A stretch of DNA of 64,000 bases from Isoetes taiwanensis (taxonomy: Eukaryota; Streptophyta; Lycopodiopsida; Isoetales; Isoetaceae). Position numbers and translations under genes: made by a program. Shown here one piece after another: positions 37,431-48,660 of the stretch. Under the pieces are notes generated by a model. The model was not told where the DNA came from. It was given only the letters and a program-made list of their open reading frames with translations, and made no database searches. The number at the start of each line of letters is the position of its first letter. Within the stretch, counting starts at the first letter, position 1. The stretch spans positions 2,732,165 through 2,796,164 of the forward strand of contig JAJEKV010000099.1 of assembly GCA_021234155.1 (NCBI GenBank), read 5' to 3'.

Positions 37431-40400
37431 ATTCTTGCCGCTATATAAAAAAGGCACGCTGAAAGTCAGCCTTCGTTATTTCTACAATAGGCCAAGTAGA
37501 CAAGAAGCCCTTCATAATTTTGATGGACACGGGTAGTACACATAATTTTGCTTCTCCTAGAATGGCCCGTGTACCGCAAATGGAAACGTTGAAATCCCGA
37601 CCCTAAGCCACCACATTAGCTAGCGGTAAGATCGATTACACACTCATGGCCAGTGATTAACCTTAAAATGTACGCCAAAAGCACCGTTGCCTTGGGTGCC
37701 GAAGTTAATGGACATTGGCAAATATGATCTTATTGTGGGAATGGAGTTTTAGCGTCACAGGGGCCCACATAGATCGGAGGAAAACGGAGGTCACCTTCAA
37801 CGCCGCTTAATGGAGCACGTGTGACGATAAAAGGTGATTCATTACACTCCGCCATGCGCCAATGTCAAAAGCAGCTAGGAAAAGCTATAATGCCAGGAAT
37901 GAACTCCTTTGCCTCATTAAACTTGCTTCCATTGAGTCGGACTCCAAACAAACAAGAAGTAATCGACGCCTTACCATCGGACATTGCTACCCTTCTTCGA
38001 AATTTAGCGATCTTTTTTCCGGATGAGATCCACAAGCTTCCTCCTTTCGTGAGGGGTGGAATGTGAGATAACTCTTGAACCGGGTACTAAGCCTACCAAA
38101 GAAAGCCCCCATCAATGAGTCCTCCTGAGTTAGCGAGCTTAAGAAACAAAATACAAGAGTTACCGAATTTGGGGTTTATTCGCCTAGTGTTTCACCATTT
38201 GGCGCCCCTATTCTTTTGTCAAGAAGAAAGATGGCTCCTTAAGGATGTGTATTGATTATAGGCAACTCAATAAGCATACCATCAAGAATCGCTATGCTTT
38301 ACCTAGGGCGTATGATCTTATGGACCAGCTTACAAGGAGCAAAATATTTTTCAAAGATTGATTTAAGCCCGGTACCATCGATAAGGATTAAGGAAGAGGA
38401 CATCCATAAGTCTGCTTTTCGTACCAGATATGGGCATTATGAATTCAATCGCCATGCCTTTTGATTGACCAACGCCCCCTCACGCTTATAAAGCGGTTGA
38501 TGAATGACATCTTCCGCCAATACTTGGATGACTTTGTTGTCATTTTCTTTGATGACATTCTCATCTATAGTAAAACCTTGCAAAGAACATGAACAACATC
38601 TTCGATTAGCTTTGCAAAAGCTAAGGCCATCAGCTCTTTGCCAAGTTCTCTAAATGCAAGTTCGCCAATTCGAGGGTAGACTATTTGGGGCATATTATCT
38701 CAGAGAAGGAATTGCTACTGCACTCCAAATAAGATAGAAGCAAGAAAGGATTGGCCCATTCCAATGTTGTTTCGTAGGTCCGAGTTTCTTGGGACTCGCA
38801 GGATATTATCGGAAATTTGTTAAGGATTTTGCAACAATTGCCGCACCCTCTTACTAATCTCACAAGGCATGAGAAAGTAAAGGATTGATGGAACATTGGA
38901 AAACAAAAGTCCAAGTCGGCCAGTAAGCTCAAGGATGCCTTAACATCTCGCATCTCCCTTACCTTTACCCTCGATCCCGAAAAGGATAATCAAGAGCCAC
39001 CGACGCCAGTAAGATAGCTACCGGTGGAGTTCTAATGCGAGGGGAGAGTTGTTGCTTACGATTCAAAGAAGATGAACGATGCAGAAAATGATATCCTACC
39101 CATGACCGAAATTGTCGGGCGCTTGTTCGTGCTCTCCGTATTTGGAGACACTACCTTCTTGGTAGAAGATTTCAGCCGGATACGGATCATCGAGTCTCCG
39201 CTATTTATCCACCCAAATTAAATCTGAATCTATTTGCCAAGAGATGGATGGAATTCCTCGAGGAATATGACTTCGAGATTGTATATAAACCCGGGGAAGC
39301 ACAATGTGGTTGCGGATGCTTTGTCACGCCATCCCTTCATAACCCGCACCCATTGTAATGCCATTTCCACACTCACCAAATGAAGTTTGGGAAGCGATAG
39401 AATGCACCTTGGCCACAGATCCGCATTACTGTGTATTTGGGAAAGTTTGGGTAAGGAAGCCCGTCACCGATAGAGAACGTGAAGCATTCCGCTCATATAA
39501 GAAGGAGGGCAATTTATTATATTACAAAGATAAGTTGTGTGTTCCAAATGACTTCAAAAGTGCGAGCTGATTCTCCACGACACACACAAAATGTTCCCTA
39601 TAGCAGACATGCGGGTTTTATGAAAACTTACTTTAAGATCCGCTCCAGCTATTTTTGGCCTTCCATGAAGAAGGATATTGCTAGGGTACATCAAACAAGG
39701 TCGTTTGTCAAAGAAACCAAGGTCGAGCAATTAAGAGTTCCCGGGGAGTTGCAACCTTTGGATGTGCCCAACGCCAAGTGGGAAGTCATAACCATGGATT
39801 TCATTGTGGGGCTTCCAATGCATCTCCGGGGTATGATGCCTTAATGGTCGTGGTCGACAAACTATCAAAGATGGCTCACTTCCTGCCATGTCGCACCACG
39901 GACCGCCCCTTCGACACCGCCTTTGCTCTTTGCAAAGGAAATTTTCAGGTTGCACGGATGCCGAGTAATTGTATCGGATAGGGATCCTAAGTTTGTCGCA
40001 TTCTCGAAGGATTTCTTCGCCACCATCCGCACCAAGCTTGCCATGAGTACAGCCTACCATCCCTCGCATTTATAGTCAAACGTAACGTGTCAATCGTATT
40101 ATCGAAGATATGCTAAGAAGCTATGTATGGAGTAAAATAAATACAATGGGCTGATTATATTTACTTGGTAGAATTCGCCACAATAAAGAGATTGTAAAGC
40201 AGAGTCTTCTAGAATGTCTCCCTTCATGATAAATTATGGCTATCAATGTCTTACTCCCGACACGGGCATAATCCTCGTTTCTAAAGTGGAGGTCTCGCAA
40301 CAACTCCTTCTAGAAATGCAGCCTTGGTGGAAGAAGTTCGATTACTTATTGGCGCGCGACGCAAATGTCAAAGAGTCTAGCGATAAGCAATCAACCCCAC

Positions 40401-40966
40401 GAATCTTCCAGGTGGGCTTAATCCGCTTGGCTTAAGATCAAAGTAAAACAAGCCAAGCTTAAAATTGGTAATCAGAAGAAATTGGCACCCGTGATATTGG
40501 GCGCTCGTGATTACCGAACGATATGGGAGAACAGCATATCGCTTGACTTGCCACCCCGCTTGAAAATCCACAAGGTCTTTCACGTGAGTCTTCAAGCAAC
40601 ACACCCTGATCCGTAGGAGGTTTTGGATACCCCTACCCTCCTAGAAATGACCCAAGAGCAAACCGAGATAGTGCCCGGCTCTTCTTGATCGAGCTTACAA
40701 AACGTACCGGTAAGACTCAAATGTTGCAATACTTGGTCAAGTGGAAGCACTTACCATTGAAGATGCTACCGGGTGATGAAGATAGACCTTGAGAAGCACT
40801 ATCCGGACTTCATGCGGGAATCTCAAGGCCGCACCATCAACGATGCTATCAACCCCGCTCCCCTGCGTAAGCTTGAAGGCTTGATTGACCGAGAATCATG
40901 TTTTAGAGGGGTAGACGATCGTGATATGATAATAATAACCGATGATGAGATCACCTTCGTTCTCTA
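37431..40966 (+). pseudogene. pol of element D, multiply frameshifted
   Basis: Protease near 37518-37560 ([11 protein letters not shown]), RT 38060-38900 with FFDD near 38550, RNase H and connection 39100-39340, integrase zinc region 39600-39720, core 39760-40180, C-terminal region 40200-40620, chromodomain near 40720-40860, ending near 40966. It is the most disrupted of the pol copies; no domain is fully open. Confidence 0.85.
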
Positions 40967-41521
40967 GGACGTGGTGTATTGTTGATGTTGACATGACCGC
41001 TAATTACTAGGAAGGCATCTAGTAAATAGATTGGCGCTCATTCCTATATACTGAACTCCACCATTCCTTATGCCACAATGAATTGCAAGCCGTACACATG
41101 ATAGATTCCCTTCTAGATATTTTTCTTTTATTTGTAGGGGGTGGTCCCTTCAACCACAACTTAATCATATTATTAACCTACGGGTATATGGTTGTGTGCA
41201 GGCCAGTGAACAAGTCACACCGCCTTTGTATAGAGGGTTGTCGATGACCCAACTTTTCCCGTATTGGTTTTGTCTACATGTGTGATTTTTGCTGTCAGAA
41301 TGTTTTAAATGGGACTTCGGTCCTAAACTCCCTTGATCATAAGTTTGTATCGGGCACCTTGGTGCTTGTACTTTGATATTTTAACTTCAATGTATTACTG
41401 TCCGAATTACTATAATCTCAACGTATTAATGTTATATTCTTAACTTCATTTTCTAATTCGATTAGCTTTTACGATATGTATTCAATTAGCTGACCCCAAT
41501 GCCGAGGACAAAGATTATTTT
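40967..41521 (+). other. 3' untranslated region of element D
   Basis: Matches 29458-29967. I see no gene. Confidence 0.7.
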
Positions 41522-41535
41522 TAAGGAGGGGAGAA
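41522..41535 (+). other. polypurine tract of element D
   Basis: taaggaggggagaa abuts the LTR at 41536. Confidence 0.85.
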
Positions 41536-43143
41536 TGTGACGCTCCACGAATTATACCGGTCTACTATACGGACACGCATTAAATACAAGCACGCCACTC
41601 CCTAAAGGTACGCTACCATGGGGGTATGGGAACTTAATTGCAACCTAGGGGGTTACCTTAAAAGGGATTAAATTAGCTATGCTAATTTAACACATTAATA
41701 ATAATAACCTATAACCTAGGAAATTAGGCTAATTACCATTTGGGAAGGCGCCACCTGCCCCAATCGATTGGGCAGCATGGGGATTGCCAAGTTTGGATGC
41801 CAACTTGACCCCTATCCCTGGGATTGACTCATGAAGATCGACCAAGGAAGGCCAGGAGCTGGGCCATCAGACACTTGCGTAAAGATCACCATAACAGCCG
41901 TCCCCTCGTGGAAGTAACAAATGACTGAATTCTCAACTCCCGGAGGATGGAGGCCCATGGAAACAACAAGTCCAGCCAGAATTCAGGTAGGTGGCTATGT
42001 GAATTCTAGTTAACACTTGGTTGTGTCCGTCTCTCTCTTTCTCTTTGTGAATCAATCATAGAAACTACAACCCTTGATTGTACAAACAAGTTCTCTTTAT
42101 ATTCAATTGGTTCTTACTCAAGGGATGGATTGTTAGTTCTTTGTTTAATCCGACTCAAACGGGGATTACGGGGTAGAGGCCTCTGAACCATGTATTGTAG
42201 TATGCTCCTAGATAGCCACAGAGTCCCATTAAGTGCTCAGGTGCACAAGAACCCACCGGGTCCTAGATGCTATGGTCCGCTTTAGCACCGCACAAGGAAC
42301 ACAAAGGGTGACATGAGGGGTGGGGTCTTGCATGAGCATACAAGGCCCCCGAGACTCCTACAGGGCTGGGCTAGGCCCGATGGCCCCTGGTCACGTTGAG
42401 GGCCTGGTATGGGTCCGACACTCCCACAGGTGTAGTGGTGTGATCCGTATGGAGCACCATGCACTTTGAGTAGATTTAGGGTGAGTAAGTCGGGTACGGA
42501 TGCGGGGGTCGCTGATGCGGCACGTATTCTCTAGCTCACCCATGGAACCACTGTGATTCTGGAAGGGGACGCCTCCCCGACCTGCCTCATCGGACCAGGC
42601 GTCATGAACCTGGAGTAGGCTCAGAGGGTGATGCCCTGAGTTTGCGTCTCCGGAAGGCTATAGCAAAGCCATAGCATGAATTGACCCATCTGCAAAGTGT
42701 GCACAGGAGGGGCGGATGGAGTGGACAACCCTAGCCAATGCTCTATGCCAGCCAATGCCACGCCAAGACTCGGTCTGCTGATCTCTTGAGGCTCAGCCGT
42801 CAGTCGATCCTCACGGGAGTCTGAGCTGGGGTAGAACCTGGATTCTGGGTGTTTTTGTAGGATTAGATGCCTATTCTATGCCGTTGGTATATTAGATGGA
42901 TGCGCCACCCTTCGTGGTGGTTATTTATGTATATTCATGCTGTGTGCTAACCCTTGTATTCATGCTTCACACGTAGGAGTCCCAATCAAGGCGTGGGCAA
43001 TGACCCCTTTCGTCCTTCTTCGGGCCTCATTTCATAGATGGACCGAAATAGACGGAGGGCCCCGCCATGGTGAGATGATTGCCATGGGAGGGAAAGTCCT
43101 CGCATGTATACGTCCGAGGGTCGATATATTCGGGAGCGTCACA
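41536..43143 (+). mobile_element. 3' LTR of element D (first of a tandem LTR pair)
   Basis: Starts tgtgacgctcc, ends gggagcgtcaca; 1.61 kb. It is followed by agaa and then by a second LTR in the same orientation. The bases before the LTR are gagaa, so the spacer may be a target duplication or a polypurine remnant. Confidence 0.88.
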
Positions 43144-43147
43144 AGAA

Positions 43148-44724
43148 TGTGACGCCCACGTAATTATACGGTCTACTATACGGACACGCATAACAATACA
43201 AGCACGCCACTCCCTAAAGGTACACGCGACCATGGGGGGTATGGGAACTTAATTGCAACCTAGGGGTTACCTTAAAGGGATTAAATTAGCTATGCTAATT
43301 TAACACATTAATAATAATAACCTATAACCTAGGAAATTAGGCTAATTACCATTTGGGAAGGCGCCACCTGCCCCCAATCGATTGGGTAGCATGGGGATTG
43401 CCAAGTTTGGATGCCAACTTGACCCCTATCCCCGGATTGACTCCTGAAGATCGACCAAGAAGGCCGTGAGCTGGGCCATCGACACTTGCGAAGATCACCA
43501 TAACAGCCGTCCCCTGGAAGTAACAAATTTGAATTCTCAACTCCCGGAGGATGGAGGCCCCATGGAACGAGTCCAACCAGAATTCAGGTAGGTGGCTATG
43601 TGAATTCTAGTTAACACTTGGTTGTGTCCGGTCTCTCTCGTTCTCTTTGTGAATCAATCATAGAAACTAACCCTTGATTGTACAAACAAGTTCTCTTTAT
43701 ATTCAATTGGTTCTTACTCAAGGGATGGATTGTTAGTTCTTTGTTTAATCGACTCAAACGGGGATTACGGGGGTAGAGGCCTCTGAACCGTGTATTGTAG
43801 TATGCTCCTAGATAGCGCCCTGTAGAGTCCCATTAAGTGCTGGCTTTGTGCACAAGAACCCACCGGGTCCTAGATGCTATGGTCCGGCTTAGCACCGCAT
43901 AAGGAACACAAGTGGTGACATGAGGGGTGGGGTCTTGCATGAGCATACAAGGCTCCGAGACTCCTACAAAGGGCTAGGCCTGATAGCCTCCACGCTGAGG
44001 GCCGGTATGGGTCCGACACTCCCCGGGTGTAGTGGTGTGATCCGTATGGAGCACCATGCACTTTGAGTAGATTTAGGGTGAGTAAGTCGGTGCACGGATG
44101 CGGGTCGCTGATGCGACGCACGATTCTCTAGCTCACCCATGGAACCACTGCGGATTCGGAAGGGGACGCCCCGACCTGCCTCATCGGACCAAAGCGCCAT
44201 GAACCCGGAGTAGGCTCGAGGGTGATGCCCCCGAAGCCTATCCTCCCAAGGCTATAGCAAAGCCATAGCATGAATTGACCCATCTGCAAAGTGTGCACAG
44301 GGAGGGGCGGATGGAGTGGACAACCCTAGCCAATGCTCTATGCCAGCCAACGCCACGCCAAGACTTCGGTCCGGCGATCTCTTGAGGCTCACCGTCACCG
44401 ATCCTCACGAGAGTCCGAAATGGGGTAGAACCCGGATTCGGTGTTTTGTAGGATTAGATGCCTATTCTATGCCGTTGGTATATTAGATGGATCGCCACCC
44501 TTCGTGGGTGGTTATTTATGTATATTCATGCCGTGTGCTAACCCTTGTATTCATGCTTCCGCTGACGGGAGTCCCATCGTGGGCGAATGACCCCTTCGTG
44601 TCCTTCTTTAGGCCTCATTTCATAGATGGACCGAAATAGACGGAGGGCCCTCGCTCATGGTGAGATGATTGCCATGGGAGGGGAAAGTCCCCGCATGTAT
44701 ACGTCCCAGGGTCGTATATATTCG
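43148..44724 (+). mobile_element. second LTR, 5' LTR of element E with lost 3' edge
   Basis: Starts tgtgacgcccacg and follows the LTR to tatatattcg at 44724, about 10 bases short of the normal end. It then joins the second additional coding segment. The primer site, histone-like region and first additional ORF are deleted in between. Confidence 0.85.
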
Positions 44725-45050
44725 CCCACCGCCACCGGGGGAACTCTACGACCCCTCGACAAAGGGCTGGAGATAGTTAACATCCTCGTGGATCGAAGCC
44801 GAGGATCTGAAGATGACCCCGTGGTCGCACTGACTACCGGAATATGACCGTGCACGAAGCCTTCGAGGACGCCAACGACCATCTTTGGCAACTCTTTTAT
44901 GCAATCTTGAAGGCTCTTTAACCTTCGATTATCAGCCCAACATGGGAGTACCAAGCAATCATTGTCCAAGCCCGGCACGCTATAAACTCGTCCGAAGCCG
45001 CGGGGAGAGTACCTCACCACGCGATCCTCAGACCTTCACCAACCCCTAGG
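44725..45050 (+). pseudogene. partial second additional coding segment (element E)
   Basis: Corresponds to the last two thirds of 21368-21824 (GLEIVNIL near 44766, EDANDHLWQL-like near 44865). Fused directly to the LTR. Confidence 0.45.
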
Positions 45051-45296
45051 CTTGGTCTCTTCCGTTGTGTTTCGTTGTTGTGGTTACTGCCAGGTGCAAG
45101 TAGAACTTTAAAAGTTCCCATTGTATCATACCTACTTTTGTCTCAATCCATGTATCAATCAACCCGTTGTTATAATCAACTTGAATGAAATACAAATATT
45201 GTCTTCTCGCTTGTATATACTTTTGTTTCGATTAACTTAAAAAGGGATTGTACATTAATGTAAATCTGCTTATATATTCATGAATGATTCCTATAG

Positions 45297-46590
45297 ACGG
45301 TTAATGAACGCCGCTTGCAAACACCCTCCAACGCCAAAGGGCTCACCCCGAACAGAATTGATGTTAATGAAAAGGCAACTCGGGCGAAGTTACATGCTTA
45401 TGTGTTGCATACCAATCCACCGCCACATACTCCGGAGGACGGACCGAATTACCTCCGCGACCATTGAGTCCACCGCACAAACAGCCATCTCCTCCCCAGA
45501 GCTAGCCCCGCACTGCATTGCAGAAGGACTCATGCTAAGCGTCCAACGGTTCCTCTAAGGATAGCGCCGCTTCCTCACATTCAACCACTTCGGTTCTTCG
45601 GGTCCTCGCTATCGACAAAGGAACATTCAAGGCGAAGGATAAGGAATACCGAAAAACCGCTGATACAAATTATCACTAGTATATGGAAGAACCTAAGTTG
45701 GCTCGGTTTGATGGGAAATCCAGAGGAGGCTTGAATGCGGAATCTTGGTTGGACGAAATGAAGGAATTCGGGAAGTCCTATGGAATGACGGAGAAAGATA
45801 CAGGGAAGGTCGCCACCACGAAACCTTACCGGAGCTGCCCGTATTTGGTGGAAGGGTTACGCCAGAGCTAAACACCTGGATAGGAGCAGATGCAAGTTCA
45901 GGAAGTTTGCTAAGGCTTTTAAATCGCATTACGTGCCTCGCGGCGCACAAATGCCAACAGATTCGCACCTTCTACAGTTGGAACAGAAGGGCATGTCCGC
46001 GGCAGCCTACACCGACAAATTCATGCGTTTGAGGTTGCGTGCGCGAATGAATGAGAAAAGAGCAAGAGGGCTACATTGAAGGGTTGGCCCCATCCATTAA
46101 ATGAATGGTCAAGGCCATCGACCCAAAAGTCGGGCAAGAGCGTAGGCGAAGCTAAGGCATTAAGCCTTGAGAAAGACACGCCAAGGAGCCAGATCCGCGA
46201 CCTGCCCTTACTCGCAGCCACGGCCGCCCACACCTTACAAACCCCGCTCGCCAAGTCCGGCCCTCTCAAAGACAATTCTTATGGCCGCCAGAGAAGAAAG
46301 TCGCCTTTAGCACGCCAGATAAGGTAACAATGCGGGTAAGGAAGTTCGAGCCTCTTACGCCCATCCCTAAGGAGGCCGCAGAACAGCTCGGCCGAGATAA
46401 GGCATGCTACCGGCAGATGAGGCCTGGACACTTCATGCGTAATTGTCCGTATCGCCACGCCAGACGCTCAACCGCCATGGCCGATGATTGGGAAGATTTG
46501 GAGTCCAATCTTGCTGCAGTAAGACGAGGGCTCCCCGAGTACATTCATGGTGCGCCTCATATTCTTGCCGCTATAGAAACAAAGTAACGC
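45297..46590 (+). pseudogene. gag of element E, frameshifted
   Basis: Follows gattcctatag (to 45296). Core at 45683-45830 (LARFDGKSRGGLNAESWLDE, then MKEFGKSYGMTEKDTGKVAT), later IPKEAAEQLGRDKACY and RPGHFMRNCP (46330-46460), then the segment before protease to 46587. It is less disrupted than the gag copies in B and D. Confidence 0.8.
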
Positions 46591-48643
46591 TGAAAGTCAG
46601 CCTTCATTATTTCTACAATAGGCCAAGTAGACAAGAAGCCCTTCATAATTTTGATGGACACGGGTAGTACACATAATTTTGCTTCTCCTAGAATGGCCTG
46701 TGCATCGCAAATTGAAACGTTGAAATCCAGACCTAAGCCACCACATTAGCTAGCGGTAAGATCGCACACTCATGGTCAGCCGATAACCTTAAAATGCGGT
46801 TGCCAGTGTGCACCAGTTGCCTTGGGTGCCGAAAGTTAATGGACATCGGCAAATATGATCTTATTGTGGGAATGGAGTTTTTAGCGCCCCGCCAGGGGCC
46901 CACATAGATCGCGAAGAAGGGGAGGTCACCTTCAACGCCGCTAATGGAGCACGATGTGACGATAAAAGGTGATTCATTACACCACCATGCAAAGTCAATG
47001 TCAAGAAAGCAGCTAGGAAAAAAGCTATACGCGAGAATGAACTCCTTTGCCTCATTAAACTTGCTTCCATTGAGTCGGACTCCAAACAAAGCAGAGAAGT
47101 AATCGACGTCTTACCATCGGACATTGCTACCCTTCTTCGAGAATTTAGCGATCTTTTTTCCGTGATGAGATCCACAAGCTTCCTCCTTTCAGAGGGGTGG
47201 AATGTGAGATAACTCTTGAACCGGTACTAAGCCTACCAAAGAAAGCCCCGTACCGAATGAGTCCTCCGGAGTTAGCAGAGCTTAAGAAACAGCTACAAGA
47301 GTTACTGAATTTGGGGTTTATTCGGCCTAGTGTTTCACCATTTGGCGCTCCTATTCTTTTTGTCAAGAAGAAAGATGGCTCCTTAAGGATGTGTATTGAT
47401 TATAGGCAACTCAATAAGCATACCATCAAGAATCGCTATGCTTTGCCTAGGGCAGATGATCTTATGGACCAGTTACAAGGAGCAAAATATTTCTCAAAGA
47501 TTGATTTGCGCTCCGGGTACCATCAGATAAGGATTAAGGAAGAGGACATCCATAAGTCTGCTTTTCGTACCAGATATGGGCATTATGAATTCACTGTCAT
47601 GCCTTTTGGATTGACCAACGCCCCTGCAACGTTTATGCGGTTGATGAATGACATCTTCCGCCAATACTTGGATGACTTTGTTGTCATTTTCTTTGATGAC
47701 ATTCTCATCTATAGTAAAACCTTGCAGCAACATGAACAACATCTTCGATTAGCTTTGCAAAAGCTAAGGCGCCATCAGCTCTTTGCCAAGTTCTCTAAAT
47801 GCAAGTTCGCCACTCCGAGGGTAGACTATTTGGGGCATATTATCTCAGCAGAAGGAATTGCTACAGACCCAGCTAAGATAGAAGCAGTAAAGGATTGGCC
47901 CATTCCAGCTAATGTTTCAGAGGTCCGGAGTTTCTTGGGACTCGCAGGATATTATCGGAAATTTGTTAAGGATTTTGCAACAATTGCCGCACCTCTTACT
48001 AATCTCACAAGGCATGAGAAAGTAAAGGATTGGATGGAACATTGGAAAACAAAAGTCCAAGTCGGCTTTCAGAAGCTCAAGGATGCCTTAACATCTGCAC
48101 CAGTCCTTACCTTACCCTCGATCCCGAAAAGGATAAATCAAGAGCCACCGACGCCAGTAAGATAGCCACTTGGTGGAGTTCTAATGCGAGGGGGAGAGTT
48201 GTTGCTTACGATTCAAAGAAGATAAACGATGCAGAAAGCATATCCTACCATGACCAGGAATTGCCGGCGCTTGTTCGTGCTCTTCGTATTTGGAGACACT
48301 ACCTTCTTGGTAGAAGATTTCAGCTGGATACCGGATCATCGAGTCTCCGCTATTTATCCACCCGAAAAAAATCAATCTACAAATACAGATGGATGGAATT
48401 CCTCGAGGAATATGACTTCGAGATTGTATATAAACCAGGGAAGCACAATGTGGTTGCGGATGCTTTGTCACGTCATCCCTTCATAACCCGCACCCATTGT
48501 AATGCCATTTCCACACTCACCAGCGAGTTTGGGAAGCAGATAGAACAGACCTTGGCCACAGATCCAGAATTCTGTAATATTTGGGAAAGTTTGGGTAAGG
48601 AAGCCCGTACCGATAGAGAACGTGAAGCATTCCGTTCATATAA
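46591..48643 (+). pseudogene. protease, RT and RNase H of element E, truncated
   Basis: Protease [11 protein letters not shown] near 46645-46685. RT is fully open at 47197-48165 (322 codons) with [41 protein letters not shown] (near 47692) and [11 protein letters not shown]. After a frameshift near 48110 RNase H and the connection follow (48190-48643; [17 protein letters not shown]). The element ends at 48643 where coding sequence meets unrelated DNA. The open RT block keeps its CAG/CTG sites, in contrast to the same region in B and D. Confidence 0.9.
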
Positions 48644-48660
48644 AAGTCGTATTTAATTAA

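Larger units (their letters stand above)
33815..43143 (+). mobile_element. element D: chromovirus lacking 5' LTR
   Basis: It starts abruptly inside the additional ORF (matching 19709 of element B), without LTR, primer site or histone-like region, and runs through gag, pol, polypurine tract and a full 3' LTR. The 5' end is fused head-to-head to element C. Confidence 0.85.
44725..48643 (+). mobile_element. element E internal region, left part
   Basis: It begins inside the second additional coding segment (matching 21500 of element B), then runs through gag, protease, RT and RNase H, and stops abruptly inside pol at 48643 against unrelated DNA. The homologous sequence resumes at 57528 after an overlap of about 315 bp. 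Confidence 0.82.
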
